This document shows, piece after piece, positions 1-9,486 of a DNA stretch of 64,000 nucleotides; positions within the stretch are counted from its first letter, which is position 1, and each line of letters begins with the position of its first letter. This DNA comes from Streptomyces sennicomposti (GTDB lineage: Bacteria > Actinomycetota > Actinomycetes > Streptomycetales > Streptomycetaceae): positions 1-64,000 of the forward strand of contig NZ_JAIOAB010000008.1 of the NCBI RefSeq assembly GCF_019890635.1. The letters run 5' to 3'. The notes below the pieces were generated by a model, which worked only from the letters and a program-made list of their open reading frames with translations, made no database searches and had not been told where the DNA came from. A program made the translations under genes and the position numbers.

Positions 1-69
1 CGCAGCGCCCGACCACCCCGCCGAGGCGTCCCTCGGCGGCCCGCACCCCGGAGACGGCGCCCCCGCCCC

Positions 70-930
70 TCACGGCAGCACCCCCGCCCGCCGTGCGGCC
101 GTCACCGCCTCGCCCCGCGTGTGGGCGCCGAGCTTGCGCATGGCCGAGCGGAGGTAGGCCTTGACCGTCTCGGCGCTCAGTCCCAGCCGGGCGGCGGCGC
201 CCGCGTTCGTCGCGCCCGCGGCCACGCAGGCCAGCACGTCCACCTCGCGCGGCGCCAGCCGTACCGCCGCGGCCGGCTCCGGCGTGGCGGCCGTCAGCAG
301 ACCGCACGCGGACAGCAGCTCCGCCCGCAGCGCGGGGTCCGCGATCCGCGGCGCCAGCGCCCGCAGCGCCGCGTGCGCCTCCCGCACCTGTTCCCAGGCC
401 GCCCCGGCGGCGGGCTCCCCGGCCCCGGCCCCGGACCCGGTCCCGGCCCCGGGCCGGGCGGCGGCGAGCAGCGCCCGCGCCTCCTCCCGCACCACCAGCG
501 CCTGCTCCACGTCCCGCGCCGCCGCCACGGCCGCGCTCAGCGTGCGGTCGCCGAGCGGCTGCGCGGTGCGCAGCGCGCCGTACAGCACCCCGCGCACCCG
601 CCGCCGCACCACCACCGGCACCGCCAGCACCGACCGCAGGCCCTCCGCGGCGACCGCCGCGTCGTACTCGTGGCTGATCTGCCGGGACATCGAGTAGTCG
701 GTCACCGCGCACGGCCGGGCCAGCGCCACCGCCTTGCCGCCGAGCCCGTTGCCCGAGACCACCGCGAGGGCGCTCAGCGCGAGCGTCGCCGTGCCCGTCA
801 GCTCGCTGATCCGCACTCGGGGGCGGCCAGGTTCGACCAGGCCGCCGAAGGCGACGGGCAGCCCCGTCGCACGCCGCAGCCGCACCAGCGCACCCCGGAT
901 CTCCGCCGCCCCGGACGCGTCCGCCGTCAC
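70..930 (-). CDS. LuxR-family transcriptional regulator with GAF-like sensory domain
   Basis: A 286-residue cytoplasmic regulator. The N-terminal ~150 residues look like a GAF domain, including the VLAVPVVVRRRVRGVLYG stretch typical of GAF folds. The C-terminal ~65 residues form a LuxR/NarL helix-turn-helix, from APREVDVLACVAAGATNAG to LSAETVKAYLRSAMRKLGA. There is no receiver domain, so it is probably a one-component regulator whose signal I cannot see. The GTG start at 930 has an AAGGGA ribosome site upstream. It is divergent from the two acyl-CoA ligases at 1066-4373, with 135 bp between, so it may control them; that is inference from position. Confidence 0.85.
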   Translation of the reverse strand: MTADASGAAEIRGALVRLRRATGLPVAFGGLVEPGRPRVRISELTGTATLALSALAVVSGNGLGGKAVALARPCAVTDYSMSRQISHEYDAAVAAEGLRSVLAVPVVVRRRVRGVLYGALRTAQPLGDRTLSAAVAAARDVEQALVVREEARALLAAARPGAGTGSGAGAGEPAAGAAWEQVREAHAALRALAPRIADPALRAELLSACGLLTAATPEPAAAVRLAPREVDVLACVAAGATNAGAAARLGLSAETVKAYLRSAMRKLGAHTRGEAVTAARRAGVLP

Positions 931-1065
931 CCGCTCGTCCCTTCGTCACGGACCCGTGCCCCACCACACCCCCGTTCGGGGGTAGTGAGACCTGCATCAC
1001 GGATTACACGATGGAGCCGAGCCGCACGGCAATGGTCCGGATTCTGGACCGCACATGGAGGACAG

Positions 1066-2739
1066 ATGACGACGGCGACGGAGATCTTCCGCGGGGCGCG
1101 GGACTTCCTGCTGGAACACCGTGAGGACTACGCCACGGCGTACGCCGGTTTCCAGTGGCCCCGCCCGGAGCACTTCAACTGGGCGCTGGACTGGTTCGAC
1201 GCCGTCGCCGAGGGCAACGACCGCACCGCCCTGCACATCGTCGAGGAGGACGGCGGCGAGGTCCGCCTCTCCTTCGCCGAGATGTCCGAGCGCTCCGACC
1301 GGGTGGCGAACTGGCTGCGCGACCGGGGCGTGCGGCCCGAGGACCGCGTCCTCGTCATGCTCGGCAACCAGGCCGAGCTGTGGGAGACCGCGCTCGCCGC
1401 GATGAAGCTGCGCGCGGTCGTCATCCCCGCCACCCCGCTGCTCGGCCCCGCCGACCTGCGCGACCGCGTCGAGCGCGGCCGGGTCAGGCATGTGATCGCG
1501 CGCGCCGAGGACACCGCGAAGTTCGAGCACGTGCCCGGCGCCTACACCCGGATCTCGGTCGGCGGCCTGCCCGTGGCGGGCTGGGAGCCGTACGAGGACG
1601 TGTACGCGGCGCCCGCCGAGTTCGTGCCCGACGGCCCGACCCTCGCCGACGACCCGCTGATGCTCTACTTCACCTCGGGCACCACCGCCCGCCCCAAGCT
1701 GGTCGAGCACACCCACACCTCGTACCCGATCGGGCACCTGGCCACCATGTACTGGATCGGCCTCAAGCCCGGCGACGTGCACCTGAACATCTCCTCGCCC
1801 GGCTGGGCCAAGCACGCCTGGTCGAACCTGTTCGCGCCGTGGAACGCCGAGGCGACCGTCTTCATCCACAACTACACCCGCTTCGACGCCGCCCGGCTGA
1901 TGGCCGAGATGGACCGCGCCGGCGTCACCACCTTCTGCGCGCCGCCCACCGTGTGGCGCATGCTCATCCAGGCGGACCTGAGCCAGCTGAGCACCCCGCC
2001 GCGCGAGGTCGTCGCCGCCGGCGAACCGCTGAACCCCGAGGTCATCGAACAGGTCCGGCGGGCCTGGGGCGTGCGGGTCCGGGACGGCTTCGGGCAGACC
2101 GAGACGGCCGTGCAGGTCTCCAACAGCCCCGGCCAGGTCCTGAAGACCGGCTCCATGGGCCGGCCGAGCCCCGGCTTCCGCGTCGAACTGCTCGACCCGG
2201 TCTCCGGCGCGCCCGGCGCGCGCGAGGGCGAGATCGCGCTCGACCTGTCCGCCCGCCCGGTCGGCCTGATGACCGGCTACCACGGCGACGCCGACCGCAC
2301 CGCCGAGGCGATGGCCGGCGGCTACTACCGCACGGGCGACGTCGCATCCCGGGACGAAGACGGATATCTGACGTACATCGGGCGCAGTGACGATGTGTTC
2401 AAGGCCTCCGACTACAAGATCAGCCCGTTCGAGCTGGAGAGCGCGCTGCTGGAGCACGAGGCGGTGGCCGAGGCGGCCGTGGTGCCCGCCCCGGACGAGC
2501 TGCGGCTGGCTGTCCCGAAGGCGTACGTGGTGCTCGCGGCGGGCTGGGAGCCCGGCCCCGACACGGCCAAGGTGCTCTTCGAGCACTCCCGGCAGGTCCT
2601 CGCCCCCTACAAGCGCATCCGCCGCCTGGAGTTCGGGGAGCTGCCCAAGACCGTCTCGGGCAAGATCCGCCGGATCGAGCTGCGCGAGGCCACGGCCGGC
2701 GGCTCGGACGCCGAGTACCGCGAGGAGGACTTCCGGTGA
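1066..2739 (+). CDS. Acyl-CoA synthetase, medium-chain/benzoate-type AMP-dependent ligase
   Basis: A 557-residue member of the ANL (acyl-adenylate forming) superfamily, which activates a carboxylic acid with ATP and joins it to CoA. The P-loop [11 protein letters not shown] is at residues 201-211. The later motifs [20 protein letters not shown] and the C-terminal catalytic lysine in KTVSGKIRR are all present. The overall pattern resembles the medium-chain (ACSM) branch; the substrate cannot be read from the sequence. The ATG at 1066 follows GGAGGACAG, and the open frame upstream of it lacks family similarity. It overlaps the next gene by 4 bases, so the two ligases are translationally coupled. 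Confidence 0.9.
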   Translation: MTTATEIFRGARDFLLEHREDYATAYAGFQWPRPEHFNWALDWFDAVAEGNDRTALHIVEEDGGEVRLSFAEMSERSDRVANWLRDRGVRPEDRVLVMLGNQAELWETALAAMKLRAVVIPATPLLGPADLRDRVERGRVRHVIARAEDTAKFEHVPGAYTRISVGGLPVAGWEPYEDVYAAPAEFVPDGPTLADDPLMLYFTSGTTARPKLVEHTHTSYPIGHLATMYWIGLKPGDVHLNISSPGWAKHAWSNLFAPWNAEATVFIHNYTRFDAARLMAEMDRAGVTTFCAPPTVWRMLIQADLSQLSTPPREVVAAGEPLNPEVIEQVRRAWGVRVRDGFGQTETAVQVSNSPGQVLKTGSMGRPSPGFRVELLDPVSGAPGAREGEIALDLSARPVGLMTGYHGDADRTAEAMAGGYYRTGDVASRDEDGYLTYIGRSDDVFKASDYKISPFELESALLEHEAVAEAAVVPAPDELRLAVPKAYVVLAAGWEPGPDTAKVLFEHSRQVLAPYKRIRRLEFGELPKTVSGKIRRIELREATAGGSDAEYREEDFR

Positions 2740-4373
2740 GCGCTCAGCTGTCGTACGCCCACGGGACGAGCGGGACGACCCTGCTCGGCGACACCATCGG
2801 CGCCAACCTGGGCCGGGCCGTCGCCGCCTGGCCCGACCGCGAGGCGCTGGTGGACGTGCCGTCCGGCCGGCGCTGGACGTACGCGGACTTCGCCGCCGAC
2901 GTGGACCGGCTGGCCCGCGCGCTGCTGGCGAGCGGCGTCGCCAAGGGCGACCGGGTGGGCATCTGGGCCGTCAACTGCGCCGAATGGGTGCTGGTCCAGT
3001 ACGCCACCGCCCGGATCGGCGCGATCATGGTGAACATCAACCCCGCCTACCGCACGCACGAGGTCGAGTACGTCCTCAAACAGGCGGGCATCTCCCTGCT
3101 GTTCGCCTCGCTGCGGCACAAGAGCAGCGACTACCGGGGGATGATCGGGCAAGTGCGGCACGCCTGCCCCGACTTGCGGGAAGTCGTCTACATCGACGAC
3201 CCGAGCTGGACGGAGTTCGTCGCCCGCGACACCCCGGACCGCGCCGACGAACTGCTCGCGCGGGCCGCCGAGTTGTCCTGCGACGACCCCATCAACATCC
3301 AGTACACCTCGGGCACCACCGGCTTCCCGAAGGGAGCCACGCTCTCCCACCACAACATCCTCAACAACGGCTACTTCGTGGGGGAGTTGATCGCCTACAG
3401 CGAGCAGGACCGGGTCTGTGTGCCGGTGCCGTTCTACCACTGCTTCGGCATGGTGATGGGCAACCTCGCGGCCACCTCGCACGGCGCGTGCCTGGTCGTC
3501 CCCGCCGCCTCCTTCGATCCGGCGGCCACGCTGGAGGCCGTCCAGCGGGAGCGCTGCACCTCGCTGTACGGCGTGCCGACCATGTTCATCGCCGAGCTGA
3601 ACCTGCCCGGCTTCGCGGAGTACGACCTGAGCACCCTGCGCACCGGCATCATGGCGGGCTCGCCCTGCCCGGTGGAGGTGATGAAGCGGGTGGTGGCCGA
3701 GATGCACATGGCCGAGGTCGCCATCTGCTACGGCATGACCGAGACCTCGCCGGTGTCGTTGCAGACCCGGATGGACGACGACCTCGAACACCGCACCGGC
3801 ACGGTCGGCCGGGTGCTGCCGCACCTGGAGGTCAAGGTCGTCGACCCGGCCACCGGCGTCACCCGACCACGCGGCAGGGCAGGGGAGTTGTGCACCCGCG
3901 GCTACAGCGTGATGCTCGGCTACTGGGAGCAGCCGGAGAAGACCGCCGAGGCGATCGACGCCGGCCGCTGGATGCACACCGGGGACCTCGCGGTGATGCG
4001 CGAGGACGGGTACGTCGAGATCGTCGGCCGGATCAAGGACATGATCATCCGGGGCGGCGAGAACATCTACCCGCGCGAGATCGAGGAGTTCCTCTACGCC
4101 CACCCCAAGATCCGCGACGTCCAGGTGGTCGGCGTACCGCACGAGAAGTACGGCGAGGAGGTCCTCGCCTGCGTGATCCCGCTGGACCCGGCCGACCCGC
4201 TGACGCTGGAGGAACTGCGCGCGTTCTGCGCGGACCGGCTGGCGCACTACAAGATCCCGAGCCGGCTGAGCGTCCTGGACGCCTTCCCGATGACGGTCTC
4301 CGGGAAGGTGCGCAAGATCGAACTGAGGCAGCGGTACGGCGCCGGGGAAAACGCGGCGCCCGAGGAGGTGTGA
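2736..4373 (+). CDS. Acyl-CoA synthetase (FadD/ACSF2-type AMP-binding ligase)
   Basis: A 545-residue ANL-family ligase, full length for the family. It has [11 protein letters not shown] at residues 190-200, YGMTETSP for adenylate binding, [29 protein letters not shown], and the C-terminal [11 protein letters not shown] lysine motif. [12 protein letters not shown] is typical of fatty-acyl CoA ligases of the FadD/ACSF2 group. The GTG start lies inside the stop of the preceding ligase (GTGA overlap). Two consecutive ligases suggest use of more than one acid in one catabolic setting, but no beta-oxidation or ring-cleavage gene is adjacent. Confidence 0.9.
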   Translation: MSAQLSYAHGTSGTTLLGDTIGANLGRAVAAWPDREALVDVPSGRRWTYADFAADVDRLARALLASGVAKGDRVGIWAVNCAEWVLVQYATARIGAIMVNINPAYRTHEVEYVLKQAGISLLFASLRHKSSDYRGMIGQVRHACPDLREVVYIDDPSWTEFVARDTPDRADELLARAAELSCDDPINIQYTSGTTGFPKGATLSHHNILNNGYFVGELIAYSEQDRVCVPVPFYHCFGMVMGNLAATSHGACLVVPAASFDPAATLEAVQRERCTSLYGVPTMFIAELNLPGFAEYDLSTLRTGIMAGSPCPVEVMKRVVAEMHMAEVAICYGMTETSPVSLQTRMDDDLEHRTGTVGRVLPHLEVKVVDPATGVTRPRGRAGELCTRGYSVMLGYWEQPEKTAEAIDAGRWMHTGDLAVMREDGYVEIVGRIKDMIIRGGENIYPREIEEFLYAHPKIRDVQVVGVPHEKYGEEVLACVIPLDPADPLTLEELRAFCADRLAHYKIPSRLSVLDAFPMTVSGKVRKIELRQRYGAGENAAPEEV

Positions 4374-4645
4374 ACCGCCGGACAACGAGTATCCGGTAGG
4401 GGCAACCGGGGGACCCCGGTCCGAGGAACCGAGTGCGCAGTCGGCGGCGCACACGGCCACGGGCCGGGGTCCTTTGCGTTCCGGGGCCCGCGGGGCGGAG
4501 GGGGCTGCGGGGCGGAGGAAGTCTGCGGGGTCGAGGAAGTCTGCGAGTTCCAGGGGGCCTGCGGGCCCCCTTCGTCGTTCCCGGACGCTCGCCGCTCCCG
4601 CACGCGCCCCCCGCGCCCGCCCCCGTCCCGGTGCCCGAGACACCC

Positions 4646-4674
4646 TTGACGCCCTTTCCGCACCCACCTACATT
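4646..4674 (+). promoter_or_regulatory. gcl promoter (-35 TTGACG, -10 TACATT)
   Basis: TTGACG at 4646-4651 is separated by 17 bp from TACATT at 4669-4674, a good match to the housekeeping sigma consensus. It lies directly upstream of the tandem AllR-type dyads, which would therefore cover the predicted transcription start. Confidence 0.7.
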
Positions 4675-4676
4675 GC

Positions 4677-4712
4677 TTCCAGATCGTAGAAAACACTTTC
4701 CGCTATACGGAA
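4677..4712. promoter_or_regulatory. Tandem AllR-type operator of gcl
   Basis: Two 15-bp dyads: a weak one, TTCCA-GATCG-TAGAA at 4677-4691, and a perfect one, TTCCG-CTATA-CGGAA at 4698-4712. Six bases separate them, so the centres are 21 bp apart. The same layout occurs at hyi, the first catalase, malate synthase and allR/allantoinase. Assignment to the IclR regulator at 52840-53640 is inference supported by the published AllR control of allantoin genes in S. coelicolor. Confidence 0.75.
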
Positions 4713-4799
4713 GTACGGAGAAAGCTCACCGCGGGGCGCGACGGGCGTGCGAATCCGGCAGCCGAAGACAGCAGAAGACAGCCGAAGCAGGAGTACTCG

Positions 4800-6584
4800 A
4801 TGGCTCGTATGACCGCTGCCCGCGCGGCAGTTGAGATCCTCAAGCGCGAGGGCGTCACCGACGCGTTCGGTGTGCCGGGCGCGGCGATCAACCCCTTCTA
4901 CGCGGCGCTCAAGGCCTCCGGCGGCATCACGCACACCCTCGCCCGCCATGTCGAGGGCGCGTCCCACATGGCCGAGGGCTACACCCGCACCCACGCCGGC
5001 AACATCGGCGTCTGCATCGGCACCTCCGGACCGGCCGGCACCGACATGATCACCGGTCTGTACTCGGCCATCGGCGACTCCATCCCGATCCTGTGCATCA
5101 CGGGCCAGGCCCCCACCGCCGTGATCCACAAGGAGGACTTCCAGGCCGTCGACATCGCCTCCATCGCCAAGCCGGTGACCAAGATGGCCGTCACCGTCCT
5201 GGAGGCCGCGCAGGTCCCCGGCGTCTTCCAGCAGGCCTTCCACCTGATGCGCTCCGGCCGCCCCGGCCCCGTCCTGATCGACCTGCCGATCGACGTGCAG
5301 CTGACCGAGATCGAGTTCGACCCGGACACCTACGAGCCGCTGCCCGTCTACAAGCCCGCCGCGACCCGCCCGCAGATCGAGAAGGCGCTCGCGATGCTGA
5401 CCGCCGCCGAGCGGCCGCTGATCGTCGCGGGCGGCGGTGTCATCAACGCCGACGCGGCCGATCTGCTGGTGGAGTTCGCCGAGCTGACCGGCGTCCCGGT
5501 CGTGCCGACCCTGATGGGCTGGGGCATCCTGCCCGACGACCACGAGCTGAACGCCGGCATGGTCGGCCTGCAGACCTCGCACCGCTACGGCAACGCGACC
5601 TTCCTGGAGTCCGACTTCGTCCTCGGCATCGGCAACCGCTGGGCCAACCGCCACACCGGCAAACTGGACGTCTACACGGCCGGCCGGAAGTTCGTCCACG
5701 TCGACGTCGAGCCCACCCAGATCGGCAAGATCTTCGCCCCGGACTACGGCATCGCCTCCGACGCCAAGGCCGCGCTGGAGCTGTTCGTGACGGTCGCGGG
5801 GGAGCTGAAGGCGGCCGGCAAGCTGCCCGACCGCTCGGCGTGGGCCGCGTCCGCGCAGGAGCGGAAGGCCACGCTCCAGCGCCGTACGCACTTCGACGAC
5901 ATCCCGATCAAGCCGCAGCGCGTCTACGAGGAGATGAACAAGGCCTTCGGCCCGGAGACCCGCTATGTCTCCACCATCGGCCTCTCCCAGATCGCCGGCG
6001 CGCAGATGCTGCACGTCTACCGGCCGCGGCACTGGATCAACTGCGGCCAGGCGGGCCCGCTCGGCTGGACCGTCCCGGCCGCGCTCGGCGTCGCCAAGGC
6101 CGACCCGGACGCCCCGGTCGTGGCCCTCTCCGGCGACTACGACTTCCAGTTCATGCTGGAGGAGCTGGCCGTCGGTGCGCAGCACAAGATCCCGTACGTG
6201 CACGTCCTGGTCAACAACTCCTACCTGGGCCTGATCCGCCAGGCGCAGCGGGCGTTCGACATCGACTTCCAGGTCAAGCTGGAGTTCGAGAACGTCAACT
6301 CGCCCGAGCTGGGCGTCTACGGCGTGGACCACGTCAAGGTCGCCGAGGGCCTGGGCTGCAAGGCGATCCGGGTGACCGACCCGGCCGAGCTGGGCGCCGC
6401 CTTCGAGCAGGCCAAGAAGCTCGCAGCGGAGTTCCGGGTGCCGGTGGTGGTCGAGGCGATCCTGGAGCGCGTCACCAACATCTCCATGTCGGGCACCAAC
6501 GACATCGGCAACGTCGTGGAGTTCGAGGAGCTGGCCACCGAGCCGGGCCACGCGCCGACCGCGATCAAGCCGCTGAAGGTCTGA
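4800..6584 (+). CDS. gcl: Glyoxylate carboligase (tartronate-semialdehyde synthase)
   Basis: A 594-residue thiamine-diphosphate enzyme that joins two glyoxylates into tartronate semialdehyde and CO2. It has the expected three domains. The N-terminal PYR domain shows [12 protein letters not shown] near residue 50: Val51 replaces the usual catalytic glutamate, the diagnostic feature of Gcl known from E. coli. The ThDP-binding motif runs from [12 protein letters not shown] to NNSYLG near residues 445-480. The ATG at 4800 follows a GGAG-type site. Two AllR-type dyads sit over its promoter, linking it to ureide catabolism, and the reductase and isomerase that process its product are 3-5 kb downstream. 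Confidence 0.96.
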   Translation: MARMTAARAAVEILKREGVTDAFGVPGAAINPFYAALKASGGITHTLARHVEGASHMAEGYTRTHAGNIGVCIGTSGPAGTDMITGLYSAIGDSIPILCITGQAPTAVIHKEDFQAVDIASIAKPVTKMAVTVLEAAQVPGVFQQAFHLMRSGRPGPVLIDLPIDVQLTEIEFDPDTYEPLPVYKPAATRPQIEKALAMLTAAERPLIVAGGGVINADAADLLVEFAELTGVPVVPTLMGWGILPDDHELNAGMVGLQTSHRYGNATFLESDFVLGIGNRWANRHTGKLDVYTAGRKFVHVDVEPTQIGKIFAPDYGIASDAKAALELFVTVAGELKAAGKLPDRSAWAASAQERKATLQRRTHFDDIPIKPQRVYEEMNKAFGPETRYVSTIGLSQIAGAQMLHVYRPRHWINCGQAGPLGWTVPAALGVAKADPDAPVVALSGDYDFQFMLEELAVGAQHKIPYVHVLVNNSYLGLIRQAQRAFDIDFQVKLEFENVNSPELGVYGVDHVKVAEGLGCKAIRVTDPAELGAAFEQAKKLAAEFRVPVVVEAILERVTNISMSGTNDIGNVVEFEELATEPGHAPTAIKPLKV

Positions 6585-6585
6585 C

Positions 6586-6668
6586 GCACACCGGCACGCC
6601 AGCACACCGGCACGCCAGCACACCGGCACGCCAGCACACCGGCACACCGGCACACCAGCGCGTCAGCG
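6586..6668. repeat. 16-bp tandem repeat after gcl
   Basis: Three perfect copies of GCACACCGGCACGCCA (6586-6633), then degenerate copies to about 6668. The array starts two bases after the gcl stop codon and precedes the terminator hairpin. It has no spacers and no flanking cas genes, so it is a simple tandem repeat. Confidence 0.85.
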
Positions 6669-6688
6669 CACCTGTTCATCCGCACAGC

Positions 6689-6728
6689 GCGAAGGGGTGG
6701 ACCGTCCGAGGACGGTCCACCCCTTCGC
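6689..6728 (+). terminator. Terminator hairpin downstream of gcl
   Basis: A perfect 19-bp inverted repeat, arms 6689-6707 and 6710-6728, with only two bases between. It lacks a T-run, as is usual in Streptomyces. Confidence 0.85.
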
Positions 6729-6995
6729 CGTGCGCGCACAGCGGGCCCCGCGCCCCCGTACCGGCGGGCCCCGCTTCCCCCGTGCCCCCGTGCACCACGG
6801 GCCTTGCTTCCCCCGTACCCCCGTGCCCGTGGTCCGCGGGCCCCCTCGCCCCCGTGCCGACGGGCCCCGCGTGAGGGAAGTCTGCCCGCTCCCCACCCCG
6901 CCCGAAGCCCCCGTGCCCGGGTTCAGAGCTTGATTTGAGCATGACGTATCCGCACTGCGCCCGATGCAGTACGCGCCCCGGGGCACCGCCGGAGA
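6729..6995. other. Intergenic low-complexity region
   Basis: C-rich sequence with repeated CCCCCGTGCC / GCGGGCCCC blocks. I see no supported gene. A small dyad, ACTGC-N7-GCAGT, lies at 6954-6970. Confidence 0.5.
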
Positions 6996-7011
6996 CCCGG
7001 GCCCGCCCGGG
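6996..7011 (-). terminator. Short G+C hairpin after the 78-residue gene
   Basis: CCCGGGC-CC-GCCCGGG lies immediately beyond the stop codon of the minus-strand gene that ends at 7017. Confidence 0.55.
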
Positions 7012-7016
7012 CCCTC

Positions 7017-7253
7017 TCAGATCTCCTCGTGTTCCGACAGTCCCGGCCACTCGTCCGGGCCGCCGCCCTGCCACTCGATGAGGTCGCTCTCCTCGACCTC
7101 GATGCGGTCCAGGTCGGCCAGGCGGAGGATCTCGACCACGTCGTCCAGGTGGGAGGCGAGCCCGAGCGTCACGTCGCCCTCGGTGACCCGCCGGGAGCCG
7201 TCCAGGGCCGGCGGATGCACCACGATGTGCGGATGCTGCGTGAGGTGGTCCAT
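7017..7253 (-). CDS. Hypothetical small acidic protein (78 aa)
   Basis: I do not recognise a named family. The protein starts MDHLTQHPHIVVHPPAL, is acidic, and ends with DEWPGLSEHEEI. A longer frame extends upstream to 7469, but that part is low-complexity and includes a strong hairpin, so the ATG at 7253 is preferred. It lies on the minus strand downstream of the catalase gene, with a 528-bp non-coding gap between. No membrane segment or catalytic motif is visible. Confidence 0.6.
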   Translation of the reverse strand: MDHLTQHPHIVVHPPALDGSRRVTEGDVTLGLASHLDDVVEILRLADLDRIEVEESDLIEWQGGGPDEWPGLSEHEEI

Positions 7254-7336
7254 GCCCTCAGCCTCCCGCCCGCGCGCCCGCCCCGCACCCGGAACCGGAG
7301 CCGGCCGCAGGAGCCCGCGCACACGGAAAGGCCCGC

Positions 7337-7393
7337 GCACGCCGAGGAGCGCCGCGCACGCCGAGCAGCGCCGGGCACACCGAAGAGCGCCGG
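7337..7393. repeat. Three-copy 19-bp tandem repeat
   Basis: Units 7337-7355, 7356-7374 and 7375-7393 follow the pattern GCACRCCGARSAGCGCCGS. The last unit forms the left arm of the adjacent hairpin. Confidence 0.7.
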
Positions 7394-7424
7394 ATGCGGG
7401 ACCGTCCGCATCCGGCGCTCTTCG
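7381..7424. terminator. Strong hairpin downstream of catalase
   Basis: A perfect 19-bp inverted repeat, arms 7381-7399 and 7406-7424, with a 6-base loop. It is about 360 bp downstream of the catalase stop on the minus strand and upstream of the 78-residue gene. Confidence 0.7.
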
Positions 7425-7781
7425 GCCCGGTGAGGTATCACGTGAGGGTTGGTGCCCGTCCGACGGCACGAGACTGGGCGCGACAGGACATTCGCGCCGC
7501 CGGACGGAGTCGGGTGGGGGAGGAGCCTCGCCGGGGCGAGGCGGGGGTTCCGGGCTGGGACCGCGGTGGGTGCGACGGCCGCGCGAGGCCTTCCCTCTGG
7601 TCGAGAAGGCGCTGCGCGCGAGCCTTCACCACCGCACTGGCTCGCACTCCACCGCGGTCCTCGCCCTGACCGCGCGGGTGCCGGAGCGACCACCCCTCAT
7701 CCGGGTCGTCCGGCGCCCGCGCGGGGCGTTGCGCGTCCGGGTCCCGACCTCCCCGTCAGGACACCGGACGCGGTGTGCGGC

Positions 7782-9245
7782 TCAGTCCTCGCGCAGGGCG
7801 CGGACCGCCGCCTCCACGCGCTTGCCGTACTCGGGGTCGGCGGCGTGGAAGTGTGCGAGGTTCTTCTCGACGACGTCGTTGCGGGAGACCTGCGAGAGGC
7901 CGCCGGCGATGGTCGCCACCAGACGCTCCTTGGCGTCCTCGGCGAGCAGCCGGTACAGCTCGCCCGCCTGGAAGAAGTCGTCGTCCTTGGTGTGCTGCGG
8001 GGCCTCGTGCGTGCCGGTGTGGCCGGAGACGGGCAGCGGGGCCGACAGCGGGCGGCCGGTCTCCACCGGGCCGTCGTAGGAGTTCGGCTCGTAGTTCTTG
8101 GCGTACCGGCCCTGGGAGTTGGCGGCCATCAGGCCGTCGCGGCCGTAGTTGGCGGCGCCGCCGGGGACGGCCCTGGGGGCGTTCACCGCGAGCTGGGTGT
8201 GGTTGACGCCCAGGCGGTAGCGGTGGGCGTCGGCGTAGGCGAACAGCCGGCCCTGGAGCATCTTGTCCGGCGAGGGGCCGATGCCGGGCACGAAGTTGTT
8301 CGGGGAGAACGCGGCCTGCTCGACCTCGGCGAACACGTTGTCCGGGTTGCGGTCCAGCACCAGGCGGCCCACGCGCCGCAGCGGGTAGTCCGCGTGCGGC
8401 CACACCTTGGTCAGGTCGAACGGGTTGAAGCGGTAGTTCGCCGCCTCGGCCGCCGGCATGATCTGGACGTACAGGGTCCAGGACGGGTGCACCCCGCGCT
8501 CGATGGCCTGGAGCAGGTCGGTCTGGTGCGAGTTGGGGTCCTTGCCCGCCAGCTCGGCGGCCTGCTCGCCGGTCAGGCAGCGGATGCCCTGGTCGGTCTT
8601 GAAGTGGTACTTCACGAAGAAGGCCTCGCCGGCCTCGTTCGTCCACTGGTAGGTGTGCGAGCCGAAGCCGTCCATGTGGCGGTACGACGCCGGGATGCCG
8701 CGGTCGCCCATCAGCCAGGTCACCTGGTGGGTGGCCTCGGGGGAGTGCGCCCAGAAGTCCCACACATTGTCCGGCTCCTGGCGGCCGGTGAACGGGTCGC
8801 GCTTCTGGGAGTGGATGAAGTCGGGGAATTTGATCGGGTCCTTGATGAAGAACACCGGGGTGTTGTTGCCGACGAGGTCGTAGTTGCCCTCCTCGGTGTA
8901 GAACTTCACCGCGAAGCCGCGCGGGTCGCGCACCGCGTCCGCGCCGCCGAGCGAGTCGGCCACCGTGGAGAAGCGGACGAACACCTCGGTGCGCTTGCCG
9001 ATCTCGCCGAGGAAGTCGGCGTGGGTGTAGCCGGTGACGTCGTCGGTCACCTCGAAGCGGCCGTAGGCGCCGGAGCCGCGGGCGTGCACGACGCGCTCCG
9101 GGATGCGCTCGCGGTTGAAGCGCGCCAGCTTCTCCAGGAGGTGCTGGTCCTGCAGGAGGAGCGGGCCGCCGATGCCGGCGGAAGCGGAGTTCTGGTTGTC
9201 GGCGACCGGGGCGCCGGACTCTGTCGTGAGCACGCGCTTCGACAT
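7782..9245 (-). CDS. katA: Monofunctional haem catalase (small-subunit clade)
   Basis: A 487-residue catalase converting 2 H2O2 to water and oxygen. The active-site residues are present at the same numbering as Proteus mirabilis catalase: His54 ([11 protein letters not shown]), Asn127 ([11 protein letters not shown]) and the proximal haem ligand Tyr337 ([12 protein letters not shown]). The ATG at 9245 has a GGAAGG site upstream. It sits inside the ureide/glyoxylate gene set and carries both the AllR-type operator and the TTCAACA palindrome in its promoter. That suggests it removes peroxide from uricase, rather than being a general stress catalase. A second, divergent catalase is at 43103. Confidence 0.96.
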   Translation of the reverse strand: MSKRVLTTESGAPVADNQNSASAGIGGPLLLQDQHLLEKLARFNRERIPERVVHARGSGAYGRFEVTDDVTGYTHADFLGEIGKRTEVFVRFSTVADSLGGADAVRDPRGFAVKFYTEEGNYDLVGNNTPVFFIKDPIKFPDFIHSQKRDPFTGRQEPDNVWDFWAHSPEATHQVTWLMGDRGIPASYRHMDGFGSHTYQWTNEAGEAFFVKYHFKTDQGIRCLTGEQAAELAGKDPNSHQTDLLQAIERGVHPSWTLYVQIMPAAEAANYRFNPFDLTKVWPHADYPLRRVGRLVLDRNPDNVFAEVEQAAFSPNNFVPGIGPSPDKMLQGRLFAYADAHRYRLGVNHTQLAVNAPRAVPGGAANYGRDGLMAANSQGRYAKNYEPNSYDGPVETGRPLSAPLPVSGHTGTHEAPQHTKDDDFFQAGELYRLLAEDAKERLVATIAGGLSQVSRNDVVEKNLAHFHAADPEYGKRVEAAVRALRED

Positions 9246-9260
9246 CGAAGACCTTCCGTA

Positions 9261-9296
9261 CGAGGGGCAGCGGAAACTTGTTTCCGCTTTGTGGAG
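9261..9296. promoter_or_regulatory. AllR-type operator at the catalase promoter
   Basis: The dyad TTCCG-CTTTG-TGGAG occupies 9282-9296. A half-site CGGAA at 9271-9275 completes the second unit in the standard 21-bp register. Together the inner half-sites make the perfect palindrome AGCGGAAACTTGTTTCCGCT. The dyad overlaps the -10 hexamer. Confidence 0.7.
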
Positions 9297-9324
9297 CCTA
9301 GGTTCGGCGCGATCGGAACGTCAA
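9295..9324 (-). promoter_or_regulatory. Catalase promoter (-35 TTGACG, -10 TAGGCT)
   Basis: Read on the minus strand, TTGACG (9319-9324) is followed after 18 bp by TAGGCT (9295-9300). Both hexamers are near consensus. The -35 is part of the TTCAACA palindrome and the -10 abuts the AllR-type dyad. Confidence 0.75.
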
Positions 9325-9336
9325 CAGTTTGTTGAA
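9320..9336. promoter_or_regulatory. TTCAACA-N3-TGTTGAA palindrome, catalase copy
   Basis: Plus-strand GTCAACA-GTT-TGTTGAA. One of four copies in the window, all in promoters of ureide/glyoxylate genes. Here it overlaps the -35 element, as expected for a repressor site. The binding protein is unknown to me. Confidence 0.65.
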
Positions 9337-9398
9337 GAACGTCGATCGCCGCCGGGAGACGGTGGAGCGCCGCAGGTGAGCCAGGGCGGCACGTGGTT

Positions 9399-9456
9399 CC
9401 GGGCGACGCCGCCGCCTGGGCGCGACAGGACAGGTGTCAGCGGCGGCGTCGCCCGG
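9399..9456 (-). terminator. Terminator hairpin of the hyi-glxR operon
   Basis: Perfect 17-bp arms at 9399-9415 and 9440-9456 with a 24-base loop, just past the stop of the reductase gene on the minus strand. Confidence 0.75.
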
Positions 9457-9486
9457 AGTTCTCGGGCGGGACCCGTAGGAGTCCCG

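Larger units (their letters stand above)
4374..4799. other. Intergenic region with short direct repeats and the gcl control region
   Basis: No protein gene is supported here. The stretch 4490-4560 contains imperfect repeats built on GGAGGAAGTCTGCGGG and GAGGAAGTCTGCGAG. The last 160 bases contain the gcl promoter and operator described separately. Confidence 0.6.
7254..7781. other. Intergenic region between the small gene and catalase
   Basis: No supported gene. It holds a 19-bp tandem repeat (7337-7393) and a strong hairpin (7381-7424). The rest, 7440-7781, shows no convincing coding frame or regulatory site. Confidence 0.5.

Noticed and set aside
997..2586. 529-codon minus-strand frame opposite the first ligase
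   Set aside because: G+C-driven antisense shadow with no protein family motif; the plus-strand ligase is unambiguous.
121..2739. Very long open frame (872 codons) starting antisense to the LuxR gene
   Set aside because: Only the part from ATG 1066 has ligase motifs and a ribosome site; the rest is arginine-rich shadow sequence opposite the LuxR gene.
6586..6668. Possible CRISPR-like array
   Set aside because: Units are contiguous 16-mers with no spacers and no cas genes nearby.
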